Positions 47,058-56,543 are shown, numbered from the stretch's first letter. The stretch is DNA of 64,000 nucleotides from CAVVEQ01 sp963747315 (GCA_963747315.1 CAVVEQ010000006.1:434001-498000); one strand, 5' to 3'. The notes: a model not told the origin generated them from the sequence alone. Program-made: numbers and translations.

Positions 47058-48374
47058 ATGGACCTCATCAAAGATAAGATATTTGCCAAACTGCCCGAGA
47101 TCCGCGAGCGGATGAACCGCATTAAACGGGATTACAGCAACTTCAAGGTATGCGATGTCACCGTGGACCAGATCTACAGCGGCATTCGCGGGGTAATGGT
47201 ACAGGTTTCGGATGTATCCTACGTGGATCCAAATGAGGGCATTCGCCTGCGCGGCTACACCGTCCCTGAGGTCCTGGAGCTGCTCCCGAAACAGCCTGGC
47301 TCGGAGCTGCCGATGGCAGGAGGGTTGTATTACCTGCTCATGGTGGATGAATTACCCACCTTCGAGGAAGCCTCCGCTCTGGAAGCGGAGTGGCGCAAGC
47401 ACGCCGGGATTCCCGAATATGTCCTTAAGGTGATCCGTGCTATGCCAGCCGACACTCACCCGATGACCCTTTTTTCCCAGGGTATCCTGGCAATGCAGCG
47501 GGAATCCATCTTCGCCCAGGAATACGCCCGCGGACTGGTCAAGAGCGATTACTGGGAATCCTACCTGGAGGATGCCATTCGCCTGACTGCCAAACTGCCC
47601 GCCCTGGCAGCTTTCATCTACAACCACCGCTACAACGGAGGTTCCTACATCCCACCCGACCCGGATCTGGATTGGAGCGCAAACTTTGCCCATATGATCG
47701 GGAAAAGCGCAGACGCAGATTACAAGGAGCTCTGCCGGCTTTTCTTTATATTGCACTCCGACCATGAAGGCGCAAATGTATCCGCCCATGCGAGCTGGCT
47801 GGTGGCATCAGCGTTATCCGATGTCTACCTGGCCTCCTCTGCGGGCATGGATGGGCTCGCTGGGCCGCTGCACGGGCTGGCCAACCAGGAATGCCTGCGC
47901 TGGCTTTTGGGTGTGCGCCAATACTTTGGACGCATCCCCGCCCGGGAGGAGCTGACCGCATATTTATCTGGTCAACTCGCTGCCGGAGCGATCATTCCCG
48001 GTTACGGGCATGCCGTGCTGCGCATCACCGATCCCCGCTTCACCGCCCAGCTGGAATTCGCCAATAAGTACCTGCCCGGTGATGACCTGATAACCCTGGT
48101 CAAGTCGGTTTATGAAGTGCTCCCTCCTCTGCTATTACAGACCGGCAAGGTTAAGAATCCATGGCCTAATGTGGATGCCATCAACGGCGCGCTTCAATAC
48201 CACTTTGGAGTGACCCAGTACGAGTTCTACACAGTGTTGTTCGGGGTAAGCCGCATCCTCGGGCTCTCCACCCACGCCGTCTGGGCACGGGCGTTGAATA
48301 AACCAATTGAGCGTCCCAAATCGCTCACCACCGAAATCCTGGAGGAGATGATCCAGGGGAAAGCTGTTCCATAG
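47058..48374 (+). CDS. gltA: Citrate synthase, eukaryotic-like type I
   Basis: A 438-residue citrate synthase condensing acetyl-CoA and oxaloacetate. HSDHEGANVSAHASWLV holds the first catalytic His region, GPLHGLANQE the second, and GYGHAVLRITDPR and FGVSRILGLSTHAVWARAL follow with the Arg residues and the region of the catalytic Asp. These sequences resemble the mitochondrial enzyme more than the hexameric E. coli form. The start ATG at 47058 has GGGAAG about 6 bases upstream. It follows the IclR regulator on the same strand. Confidence 0.95.
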   Translation: MDLIKDKIFAKLPEIRERMNRIKRDYSNFKVCDVTVDQIYSGIRGVMVQVSDVSYVDPNEGIRLRGYTVPEVLELLPKQPGSELPMAGGLYYLLMVDELPTFEEASALEAEWRKHAGIPEYVLKVIRAMPADTHPMTLFSQGILAMQRESIFAQEYARGLVKSDYWESYLEDAIRLTAKLPALAAFIYNHRYNGGSYIPPDPDLDWSANFAHMIGKSADADYKELCRLFFILHSDHEGANVSAHASWLVASALSDVYLASSAGMDGLAGPLHGLANQECLRWLLGVRQYFGRIPAREELTAYLSGQLAAGAIIPGYGHAVLRITDPRFTAQLEFANKYLPGDDLITLVKSVYEVLPPLLLQTGKVKNPWPNVDAINGALQYHFGVTQYEFYTVLFGVSRILGLSTHAVWARALNKPIERPKSLTTEILEEMIQGKAVP

Positions 48375-48495
48375 TATTTCCTTTTTACCCTACCCTGGTG
48401 TACAATGGATTAAGGATGGCTGCACTGCGCCGCGACTTTAAGAAAACCGCTGTAACCTTCCATCTCAATATAATTCTTAAGGATGAGGGCTGCCC

Positions 48496-49560
48496 ATGAT
48501 CAAATATCCTTTTTCATTTAATGAGGACCCCAAGCACCCTATAAACGGCTCCCTCGAACTGGAAAATTCGCTCCCCTACCCGAAAGGCACTCAGGGGAGC
48601 GCTCTTTATCGCCTGGGGCGCATCCGTCTTGAAAACGGCACCACCCTGGATTTAGTGCTCTACCACAACCCTGCGACTGCCGAATTCATTTACCTGCACC
48701 GCTACCCGTTTGATCGCGAACTAATGGACTTACTGGGTGTGCCAGCAGATGCGCTCGAAGGAAAGAAGACGATCACCCTCCCGGGGCAGCTGTGCATGGG
48801 ATCCCGCCGGTCAAAGCTGATAAATACAGCCGCGGACACCGTTTTCCATGCGCCCCAACTGCAGGATGTTCTGGCAACCCGCAGGCAGCAGAATATCGCG
48901 ATCTTTCCCATCGCCAGGGAAGGCCTGAAATATGGTGTGGCGGAATCCATCTACCACGTACGCGGGTATTACTGCGATGAAGTGCTTCTGGATGCTCACC
49001 ATGTTTTCGATAGCTCAGTGCCGGTCTACAATCGTAAGGTTGAGCTTGGCATCTTTAAAGATAAGGACCTCGACCGCGTTCAGCACGAGAACATCACTGC
49101 CGCCTTCATCGCCGACAGTATTGCCTCCGGCCTTGTCATGCGTGAAGTGATTTCTCACATTCGTAAACGTTTTGAGAATATCGAACATGTGGAGGTGATC
49201 TCTCCCCTGGCGACCATCCGCGGTCTCTGCCGCGTGGCGGAAGCCAATATGCAGCCAGGGTCGAAGATCCGAGTGCACGTTTTTGAAACTGTATTGAACG
49301 CCTTGCCGCCCGATTACTATTATTCCGCCCATTATGACCAGCTGGACCTTCACATCCGTCCAGACCTGGAAAAGGAATACCGTAAATGGTGGGGAATGGA
49401 TTCGGCGGGTAACGAAATTGCCGCCACCGCCTGCGCAGGTTACGGCTGGAGCGAAGTCTTTTACTCTCCCCGCAAGCAGGTGGATATGATCAATGGCGAG
49501 CTGCGTGCGCGGCACAATCTGACGATTGCAGATATTGTTCTAAGAAATAATCCGGATTAA
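48496..49560 (+). CDS. Unknown protein with a possible phosphoribosyltransferase-like fold
   Basis: A 354-residue soluble protein that I do not recognise as a named family. Three stretches in order recall uracil phosphoribosyltransferase: IAIFPIAREGLKYGVAES at 134-150 (like the ILPILRAG strand), TAAFIADSIASGLVM at 201-215 (like the PRPP loop LLDPMLATG) and HVEVISPLATIRGLCRV at 231-247. A C-terminal part is rich in aromatic residues. The usual consecutive Asp pair of the PRPP loop is reduced to one Asp, so activity is doubtful. It starts 121 bases after citrate synthase with TATAAT at 48469-48474 and is followed by a strong terminator, so it may be a single-gene unit. Confidence 0.55.
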   Translation: MIKYPFSFNEDPKHPINGSLELENSLPYPKGTQGSALYRLGRIRLENGTTLDLVLYHNPATAEFIYLHRYPFDRELMDLLGVPADALEGKKTITLPGQLCMGSRRSKLINTAADTVFHAPQLQDVLATRRQQNIAIFPIAREGLKYGVAESIYHVRGYYCDEVLLDAHHVFDSSVPVYNRKVELGIFKDKDLDRVQHENITAAFIADSIASGLVMREVISHIRKRFENIEHVEVISPLATIRGLCRVAEANMQPGSKIRVHVFETVLNALPPDYYYSAHYDQLDLHIRPDLEKEYRKWWGMDSAGNEIAATACAGYGWSEVFYSPRKQVDMINGELRARHNLTIADIVLRNNPD

Positions 49561-49563
49561 AAC

Positions 49564-49594
49564 AAAAATCGGGTGGCAAGCCACCCGATTTTTT
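49564..49594 (+). terminator. Rho-independent terminator
   Basis: Stem ATCGGGTGG / CCACCCGAT with a 4-base loop, followed by TTTTTT and preceded by an A-run, so it can serve both converging genes (48496 plus and 49606 minus). Confidence 0.85.
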
Positions 49595-49605
49595 GGATAC
49601 TTAGA

Positions 49606-50259
49606 TTAAGCAGCGGGTTTTGCGTCGTCGAAATAGTTGCGTTCGACAACGGTGACTTCCCAATTGCGATTGCGGCGAATCTGAAGGACCGTTCCAGCGA
49701 TACCTAAAACAAGGAAGACGATCAACCACCAGACTGAGTCCTTTAGCACCAAGGCAAGTGCATTCTTGCCAAGGGCTTCCGGCGGGAAACCGAATGCAGA
49801 CAGGATACCCAGGATGATCGCACCGGCACCGATGAAGGAGGTGGCGATGATGATCAGGTACTTCTGGATGTTGAGGAAGAACGCAACAAGGGCGAAGACA
49901 ACACCCAGCGCAAGAGCGACCAGGAAGGTGATGACGGTCAGTTCAGCATTGAACAAGCCCATAATGGCATAGCCCAGGGCGTAGCCGAAGGAGCCGATGA
50001 AGATCGCCACACCAATGAAGTAGAAGAAATAGGATAGCACGGCGAAAACGATCGCAACGATGAACCCTACCACCCAGCTTGTGACAGTCGCAAGGAATGC
50101 CTCGCCAAAGAGGGCGGTCATGGCCTGTGCGCCGATCATGAATCCAAAGAAGAAACCGATGATCGGCAGAATGATCAGGAACCAGCGATAGCCATTTAAT
50201 ACCATCGCAAGTCCGACCAGGACGACTATAAGCGCTCCACAAAGTAATTCAAACGACAT
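49606..50259 (-). CDS. DUF4203/TMEM198-like membrane protein
   Basis: A 217-residue protein with seven hydrophobic helices and a short polar C-terminus. The Gly-rich helices GFFFGFMIGAQAMTALFG, GSFGYALGYAIMGLF and TSFIGAGAIILGIL are typical of DUF4203. Function unknown. Start ATG at 50259 with GGAGG about 7 bases upstream; a TATAAT sits on the minus strand at 50296-50291. Confidence 0.75.
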   Translation of the reverse strand: MSFELLCGALIVVLVGLAMVLNGYRWFLIILPIIGFFFGFMIGAQAMTALFGEAFLATVTSWVVGFIVAIVFAVLSYFFYFIGVAIFIGSFGYALGYAIMGLFNAELTVITFLVALALGVVFALVAFFLNIQKYLIIIATSFIGAGAIILGILSAFGFPPEALGKNALALVLKDSVWWLIVFLVLGIAGTVLQIRRNRNWEVTVVERNYFDDAKPAA

Positions 50260-50332
50260 TTCTTTCCTCCAAGATTAATATATTTCTAATATTATAACAC
50301 GCGGAAGGCTGGAAAGATATCCGTGAATCCTG

Positions 50333-51802
50333 TTACCCTGCCATTTTCTCCGTTCCCCAGGTTTGCATCAGCTTCGCGTAGAACTTGACCGTTTTCACCA
50401 TTTCGGAAATGGGAATTCGCTCATCCACCCCATGTTCCAATCCAGCATAGCTGGGGTCCATGATAAGGGGGGTAAAGCGATATATGTTTTCGCAAACCTC
50501 CACATAGTGCCCGCAGTCTGTACCTCCGAGCATTACAAATGGCGCGGCTGGGTAATCTCCATAGATCTTACGGATTGCCAGTTGTAGACCATCATAAACT
50601 GGACCTGAAGTGGGTGATGGCCCCACCACTTCGTTGGCTTTTCCTTCAACCGGATTGAATTTCACCCGTTCATCAGCTATATATTTACGGGAATGATTCA
50701 CAATATCTTCGATCGTAACACCTGGAAGCATCCTGTAATTAACATACGCGGTTGCCTCTTCAGGAATGGTGTTATCTTCTGTGCCGGCGTTAAAAATGGT
50801 CATCACCCCCGTGGTGCGTATATACGCCCTGGTTGTGTCATCCTTGTCCATCATCCTTTTTAGATATCCCCCAAAAAGCCAGACGTTGGCCCAGGCCACC
50901 TGAAGCCAGAACGGAGTTGCAGGGCCTATACTTGTATAAAGGATTTTTGCGGTCCGAATCCGGGGCGGCATTCGATGAGACGCCAATCGAGACAATCCCT
51001 TCACTAGGATACTGATGGACGTTTCCCGTGGCGGCGCCGAAGAATGCCCCGGGCTGCTTCTCACGTAATATTTCATCGTAAGGTAACCCTTTTCGCCATT
51101 CCCGATAAGCGCCACAGGTTTCTTGACGAACGGGATGACGCCATCCAAGATACCTCCACCTTCATCGACGATGGCAGCTAGATGAATTCCTCGTTCTTTC
51201 AGCAGTTTGCCAAGAACCGCTGCACCATTTGCCCCCCCGGTTTCCTCATCGTGGCCGAATGCAAAGTGAATTGTTCGCTCCGGGTGAAAGCCCTGCTTTA
51301 GTAATTCTTCCGCAGCTTCCATGATCCCGATCAACTGGTTCTTAATATCCAGGGTTCCGCGCCCCCAAACTATCCCGTCTTTGATCATCCCGTCGAAGGG
51401 TGGATGGGTCCACTCGGCTGGATTTGCAGAAACAACATCCTGGTGGGCCATCAACTGGACAGGTTCAAGTTTTGGGTTGGTGCCCTCCCAAACGTATAAA
51501 AGACTGTAACCGCCAATGACTTCTTTCTTAAGGTTCGCATGCACCAGCGGGTAAGTTTTTTCAAGAAGGGAATGCAGCTGATGGAAGGCTTCCGGCTCTG
51601 GGGTTCCACTATCATCCAGGGGTACCGTCTTGCAGCGGATGGATGCTGCCAGGTTCTCACCCAGGTTCTGGGGGTCAACTGGCACCCCCTCTTCAATAGG
51701 GATCACACGATGGCGCAGCCGGTACATGACCCCTCTGACAAGAACCAGAATTGATGTAAGGATTAGAATCGCGAGAAGGATCAATCCGACAATTTTTATC
51801 AT
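50333..51802 (-). CDS. M20 family metallopeptidase (PM20D1-like)
   Basis: A 489-residue M20 peptidase with an N-terminal membrane anchor (residues 4-22). LMAHQDVVSANPAEW has the first zinc His and catalytic Asp, WGRGTLDIKNQLIG the bridging Asp, FGHDEETGG the general-base Glu, VDEGGGI the next ligand region, and GGTDCGHYVEV with a late His. This pattern fits carboxypeptidase S/PM20D1-type enzymes, which hydrolyse or form N-acyl amino acids. It is probably on the outer face of the cytoplasmic membrane. Confidence 0.9.
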   Translation of the reverse strand: MIKIVGLILLAILILTSILVLVRGVMYRLRHRVIPIEEGVPVDPQNLGENLAASIRCKTVPLDDSGTPEPEAFHQLHSLLEKTYPLVHANLKKEVIGGYSLLYVWEGTNPKLEPVQLMAHQDVVSANPAEWTHPPFDGMIKDGIVWGRGTLDIKNQLIGIMEAAEELLKQGFHPERTIHFAFGHDEETGGANGAAVLGKLLKERGIHLAAIVDEGGGILDGVIPFVKKPVALIGNGEKGYLTMKYYVRSSPGHSSAPPRETSISILVKGLSRLASHRMPPRIRTAKILYTSIGPATPFWLQVAWANVWLFGGYLKRMMDKDDTTRAYIRTTGVMTIFNAGTEDNTIPEEATAYVNYRMLPGVTIEDIVNHSRKYIADERVKFNPVEGKANEVVGPSPTSGPVYDGLQLAIRKIYGDYPAAPFVMLGGTDCGHYVEVCENIYRFTPLIMDPSYAGLEHGVDERIPISEMVKTVKFYAKLMQTWGTEKMAG

Positions 51803-51947
51803 GATGCCTCCCTTTGAATATTTCTTTCAAATTGGCTTGGATTACTTTAATTGCGACAGCAACCTATACGAGAATAATACACCTTCTCAAGTAAAAACAA
51901 GCGGAATTCCTCGTATCAGACAACTATGATAAACAATTATCTTTTTT

Positions 51948-53553
51948 TTATTGAGTCAGGAAGAAGATGCGTACATCGGAGTTTTCAAATATTACCGGTA
52001 AAGCCTTTAGTGCTTGATTTAATACGGCAAATTCCGATGTATCCCGGTAAAATGCCAGGGGGAGATAAAAATAATTCACCTCGGGGAAATTTTTCAGAAG
52101 TACCTCAAGGCTGAAAGAACCAGATTGGATCGATTTATTCAACTCTTTAAAATCAGAAATATTTTGTTGATAATCCGGGAGCCATTCCGTCCCCTGAACA
52201 GTCAACACGTTTTTCCGCTCCGCAAGCGCCGGGAACCATTCCCCGACCGCGTCGGTCTCCCACCAGGTGGAGGAAGGAACTACAAAGAACTCCGCATCTC
52301 CTGGGGTATTTTCCTTGACCCATTCCATCGCTTGGATATCCCCCCTGGTTAGAACATGGGTCAGCGAGGGGTCGTTGGGACGGATCAAATAGGCAGTGAG
52401 CATCACTTGAGCGCCGAGGAGATACAGGACCAGTATCCCTGCTCGGGAGAAAATGCTATTGACTTTCTCTTTATCGATTTCACCATCAGCATTCCTCCAG
52501 ATGTACTTCGAGATCATTTCAAACAACCCCTCAACGATTCCCACAGAGATGAGCATGGCTGCAGGGATAACATCGCTGCGGTTTACACTCCGCGCGTCCA
52601 GAATGGCGTTGAGTATCAACCAGATAGGGAGAAGATAATCGCGCAATTAGCGCATTCAGGAAAAGCCAGACATGAAATCGAACTCCCGCTTAATCAGTGC
52701 GATCACAAAACGGTAATCGCAGCTCGAGGACGGGGAAGATAAGCTCTTCGGTGAAGTTAAAGTATAAAAGACCAAAGACGCTCATAAAAGGACTGTAACC
52801 ACCGCTAACCAATCCCGCCAGGAATGGTTGAAATCGGTGATGATTGATGACTTGGACCCAGTAAGGACTGGTAGCAATAATAACGCTCCGGCAGGATGAT
52901 GAGTGTAGATGAAACAAAATTTCTCCAATTCCTGCCTCGAAAAAACCACAGCAAAGCAGGCGAGTACACAGTGAACCAACCGATCTCAAGGTGACGAGAA
53001 AAGTCAGAGAAAGCGCAACAGCAACGAAGATGATATCCCGTGCTCGCCGATAAGGTGCGCCAAGCAACACCAGGTACCAAAATAGAAACTTAACAGAGAG
53101 AAGAGCATCGCAGGGGAGCGGGTGAGCCCGCCACCCATGATCAACCATTCATACCCCGGTCTTAATAGAGCAAAAAACAGGGTGGCAGCTCCCGCCGTAT
53201 CGGATCATTCGAGGAATTGCCGGGCAAAGAGGTAGAAGGCAGGTATACAAAGTAGATTGAAGATCAGAGGAAGCCACCGCATCAAGATCCAGGAGATCCA
53301 ATCCGAAAGCAGAATTGAGCAATCCGGCCAGGAAAAAGCCAGGGGCGGATAAGCGAATGGCAGTTCGCTGCTGTTATAGTTGCGTGAAGCCGGGATGATG
53401 AATCGATTGGCCTGCAGGTCTCGGGTCATGGAGTAGAAGAGCCCTCCGTCGTTGATGGGGAAATCGATCCTGCAACGTACAGCAAACGCACGAAAGCCCC
53501 CAGGATCAGCGCGCAAAGCAACAAAACTGCGCGGTTTTTTCCTCCCGGTTCAT
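51948..53553 (-). pseudogene. Membrane glycosyltransferase (PMT/ArnT-like), broken by several frameshifts and an in-frame stop
   Basis: Pieces of one integral-membrane glycosyltransferase lie in three frames over about 1.6 kb. In order on the minus strand: MNREEKTAQF, then AVLLLCALILGAFVRLLYVAGS in another frame, then DFPINDGGLFYSMTRDL and PFAYPPLAF (both typical of the family), an in-frame TGA at 53205-53207, GYEWLIMGGGLTRSPAMLF, and further membrane helices in mixed frames; the last 230 residues (51948-52646) are open and contain AMEWVKENTPGDAEFFVVPS. At least four shifts plus a stop are needed. Either the gene is decayed or this stretch is badly sequenced; the density is higher than in neighbouring genes. 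Substrate unknown (probably a polyprenyl-phosphate sugar). Confidence 0.6.
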
Positions 53554-53665
53554 CAATTCAAATCGATTTGTTTTGAAATGTTGTTTTGTGGCTTGGTTGC
53601 CATGTACGGTTTCCTCAGCAGATAGTGGTGCAAGGAAAGCGCCAGATGGGATCCAATCTAATGGA

Positions 53666-54055
53666 TCAGGCGGGTTGCACCAGATCCCACTTATTACCAT
53701 AAAGATCCAAAAAGACCACGACCGTCCCGTAGTCCTCCTGGCGGGGGTCCTCTGTAAACCTAACCCCCTTCGCTTTCATATACTCATAATCCCGGTAAAA
53801 ATCATCTGTCCGCAGAAAAAGGAAAACCCTCCCCCCGGTCTGATCCCCGATCCGGGCTTCCTGCTCACCTCCCACCGCCTTGGCGAGCAGCAGGGATGCT
53901 CCCTTCTCCCCGGGAGGTGAAACGACCACCCAGCGCTTCCCCCCGCCCATCGGAGTATCCTCCACAAGGGTAAACTGGAGGCAGTCGGTGAAAAAACGGA
54001 TCGCTTCGTCATAATCCCGGACGAGCAGGGAGACTGTCGATATAGAAGCGGGCAT
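53666..54055 (-). CDS. VOC superfamily (glyoxalase-like) protein
   Basis: A 129-residue vicinal-oxygen-chelate fold protein: VSLLVRDYDEAIRFFTDCLQF, then WVVVSPPGEKGASLLLAKA and a C-terminal FLDLYGNKWDLVQ. Two beta-alpha-beta-beta-beta units are visible. The metal ligands are not certain; the substrate is unknown. It overlaps nothing and is 2 bases downstream of the DinB-like gene, so the pair is co-transcribed. Confidence 0.88.
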   Translation of the reverse strand: MPASISTVSLLVRDYDEAIRFFTDCLQFTLVEDTPMGGGKRWVVVSPPGEKGASLLLAKAVGGEQEARIGDQTGGRVFLFLRTDDFYRDYEYMKAKGVRFTEDPRQEDYGTVVVFLDLYGNKWDLVQPA

Positions 54056-54057
54056 AA

Positions 54058-54570
54058 TTATTGTTCAGGGCGATAAGGAGCTTTGCCGTCAAGATCTCCA
54101 ACAAAACTGGGCAAATCTTTATGCCCCAGCACTTGCCGGATGGCGGAATTCTCCCCTGCGTGGTACCAGTAATGATAGATGGTTCGGAGGATCACATTCC
54201 CGTAGGTGAACTCCATGGGTTTCCCCTCCAGTTCAACCCGCTGCAGCAATATGGTGGAAGTTACTGCGTTCAACCAGAGATCAGCCTCCCGGGTTATCGC
54301 ATCCCAGGCTTCGAGCATTTCCTTTAAAGGAGGGGTGCAAGCAGGTGCGCCTTTGGCCAAATCCTTTTGAATATCCTCCCGCAGGGTAATCCCCCGGGCA
54401 TAGGTGAGGTAATATTTCTGTTCCTGCCAGGCCAGGTGCCCTACATTCCAGCTGATGCAGTTCATCGGCAGGATCCGTTGTCGCGCGTCCTCTTCACTAT
54501 TCCATGCAATCCCGCGGATGAACTCACTGCGCGCAAACATTAATTGATCGACCAGCGGGTGTGGCATCAT
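54058..54570 (-). CDS. DinB-like four-helix metalloprotein
   Basis: A 170-residue protein of the DinB/YfiT superfamily. WNVGHLAWQEQKYYL has the first metal His, and ILRTIYHYWYHAGEN the last two. These helix-bundle proteins bind zinc or nickel and include thiol-dependent transferases. Substrate unknown. ATG at 54567 is an alternative start one codon later. Co-transcribed with the VOC gene downstream. Confidence 0.82.
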   Translation of the reverse strand: MMPHPLVDQLMFARSEFIRGIAWNSEEDARQRILPMNCISWNVGHLAWQEQKYYLTYARGITLREDIQKDLAKGAPACTPPLKEMLEAWDAITREADLWLNAVTSTILLQRVELEGKPMEFTYGNVILRTIYHYWYHAGENSAIRQVLGHKDLPSFVGDLDGKAPYRPEQ

Positions 54571-54599
54571 GCACCTCCAAAATTGTCAAATCTTGTGAG

Positions 54600-55083
54600 T
54601 TATACCATGCCAAACCAGGGTTCCGCTGCCAGATCCGATTCAAAGATCTTCCGATCTTCAGGATCAGCAATCGCGCGCCCAAGCAAGATAGCCTTCCCAT
54701 GGAATTCCTTGGCGAGGGTTGCATCCCCCATAAGCGCATAAACCCTTGCGATCACCTCCTCTGCGTAGGCGAGGTCGAAATCCTTCATTTCCTCGGGATT
54801 CGCAGCGGTGATCTCCAAGCAGATCATGGCATGTTCCATTGCAGGTTCGGGCTTTTTTAAGGATGGTGAAGACATGCGCCAGCAGCCACTCCCCGCGCTG
54901 GGCATGCACTGCCGTGCCTATCTGAAGCCAGTGATAGAGGGAAGCACTGGCAGATAGGACCATCATCTCATCATCCTCCCGGGTGCGGTTCTCTTTCCCC
55001 AACAGAACCCAGGTTTTCCCGTTCAGGGATTTGGCGAACTTTTCATGCGCCTGATCAAGGGTAAGTAATTTCTCTGTATCCAT
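54600..55083 (-). CDS. Conserved small helical protein, one apparent frameshift
   Basis: About 160 residues of mainly helical sequence with no family I can name: KLLTLDQAHEKFAKSLNG, then ASLYHWLQIGTAVHAQRGEWLLA and IARVYALMGDATLAKEFHGKA, which looks like a tetratricopeptide-type helix pair. The frame changes at an A6 run (T6 at 54853-54858 on the plus strand), where one base looks extra; correction joins FTILKK to PEPAMEHAMICLE. It lies in a run of small genes all on the minus strand. Confidence 0.68.
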
Positions 55084-55101
55084 GATGGGTACCTTTTTAC
55101 A

Positions 55102-55515
55102 TCAAAGGCTATCGTATACATTGTAAGAGCGAAGGATCAGCTCTCGTAATACATCAAGGTCTACATCCGACAGCCGGTTGATATACAGGCAAATCTTTCC
55201 AGTTTTATGTTTCCCCAACTTTGTCAACAGGTCACCGTAATTTTCGAAACCGTAGGAAAGATAAACGGTCAGCGCTTGTTTTCGGGGCGAAAAACCAACC
55301 TTCGGCATATCCCCCTCCCTGCCAGTGGCGTAAACATAGTGGTAGAAGCCAAATCCCACAATGGCATCTCCCCACAGCACAGCTTTTTCCCCGGTTACGG
55401 ATTCCATCATTTCCTGTAGCACGAGGCAGTCCTGTTTTTTTCCTTCCTCCGGAATGCTATTGAGGAATTTTCCAACGTCATTATTTGTCGGTTTTGTTTT
55501 ATTTTCAGCATTCAT
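55102..55515 (-). CDS. DUF1801 (YdhG-like) domain protein
   Basis: A 137-residue protein of the DUF1801 family: CLVLQEMMESVTGEKAVLWGDAIVGFGFYHY (shown in part: ESVTGEKAVLWGDAIVG) and GKHKTGKICLYINRL near the C-terminus. The family is structurally known but functionally uncharacterised. It sits between the helical protein and a VOC protein on the same strand. Confidence 0.85.
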   Translation of the reverse strand: MNAENKTKPTNNDVGKFLNSIPEEGKKQDCLVLQEMMESVTGEKAVLWGDAIVGFGFYHYVYATGREGDMPKVGFSPRKQALTVYLSYGFENYGDLLTKLGKHKTGKICLYINRLSDVDLDVLRELILRSYNVYDSL

Positions 55516-55543
55516 CTTTTCGCCTTACGAATCGGTAGATAAT

Positions 55544-55956
55544 TTAGTTTGGTGATTTATCAAAATTCAGCATCCATTTGAATCCAAATTTATCTTCGAT
55601 CTGCCCGAAAGTTCCGCCCCAGAATTCTGTCTTCAAAGGAGAGATGATCTTTCCCCCCGGGAGAGCGCTTCAAAAAAGGCAGTGATCTCCTCAAGTGAGT
55701 CACAAACCAGGGTTAATTGCACTGAATTCCCATGCGAAAGCCCATCGAACATCATATCCGAGGCCATCAAGGCCAGGTCGCCTTTCACAAGGGTTGCGTG
55801 CATGATCCGCCACCCGGCTTCCGGAGGTTGCGACGCGGCTGCCGGTGATTCGCCTATGGTTTGCATTTTCAGCTCGCCGCCCAGGCAATCATGGTAAAAG
55901 GTCAACGCTTCGCGGCAGGTGCCGTCGAAAAACAGGTATGGGGTTATTTTTGACAT
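55544..55956 (-). CDS. PhnB-like VOC protein, one apparent frameshift
   Basis: A 137-residue VOC protein of the PhnB type: KITPYLFFDGTCREALTFYHDCLGG, in part, ALMASDMMFDG and, after the shift, ISPLKTEFWGGTFGQIEDKFGFKWML, in part, which is the typical family ending (fWG..FG...D.FG..W). The frame changes near 55660, where one base of a GC-run seems missing; without correction the frame ends early and loses that ending. Stop at 55544-55546. Confidence 0.8.
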
Positions 55957-55988
55957 TTTTTCTCCTATTAATTCGGAATGATTCAGAA

Positions 55989-56543
55989 TTAGTCAGCCGG
56001 CCGGTAGTACAACCCGGTCATGCCTGATTTAAATGTTTTTGTCGAGATCAATTTCAGGTTCAACCTCTGGCGGATGCCCTGAAAGATCGGTTTTCCGGCT
56101 CCCAGAACAACCGGGACAACTAATAAGCGGTACTCATCCACAAGTTTGGGGTTGCGCAGGGAGGCTACTAGTTCGGACCCACTAATTCCGAGATCCTTTC
56201 CGGGTTGCGCTTTCAACCGGGTGATTGCCTCCTCTGCATCCCCCTCGAGTAAACTGGAATTCTCCCAGGGTACGGTTTTCAGGGTCCGGGAAACCACATA
56301 TTTCCGCATTGAATTCATCCATTTCGCGGTCACCGGATCTTCCCGTAAGGCCGTTTCGGTCGGCCAGTAAGCAGCCATGGTTTCGTAGGTCTTCCGACCC
56401 ATGATCTCGCCATCGAGGGATGCAAATAATTCATAAACATCCGCATAAAATTCCTCGTCCACCAAATGCCAGTCGAGCTCCCCCTTGGGACCTTCATAAA
56501 AACCATCTATTGATAGCGCCATTTGAAAAATAAGCTTTCGCAA
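55989..56543 (-). CDS. Dihydrofolate reductase-like (RibD C-terminal) protein
   Basis: A 184-residue protein of the DHFR/RibD-C fold: LIFQMALSIDGFYEGPKGELDWH, in part, LDGEIMGRKTYETMAAYWP, and DLGISGSELVASL with EYRLLVVPVVLGAGKPIF. YyaP/YwjB-like proteins of this group bind NADPH and reduce unknown substrates; it is not the main folA type. It is the first of six small minus-strand genes and its start is divergent from the sugar transporter at 56746. Confidence 0.88.
   Translation of the reverse strand: MRKLIFQMALSIDGFYEGPKGELDWHLVDEEFYADVYELFASLDGEIMGRKTYETMAAYWPTETALREDPVTAKWMNSMRKYVVSRTLKTVPWENSSLLEGDAEEAITRLKAQPGKDLGISGSELVASLRNPKLVDEYRLLVVPVVLGAGKPIFQGIRQRLNLKLISTKTFKSGMTGLYYRPAD

Noticed and set aside
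46233..48374. An apparent 713-residue fusion of an IclR regulator with citrate synthase in one open frame
   Set aside because: The middle of the fusion is nonsense, while the next frame encodes the normal end of the IclR effector domain and a stop at 47034. One extra G near 46894 explains the fusion; two separate genes are far likelier.
53205..53207. In-frame TGA in the broken glycosyltransferase as a selenocysteine codon
   Set aside because: No SECIS-like element, no known selenoprotein family, and the gene has several other frame changes.
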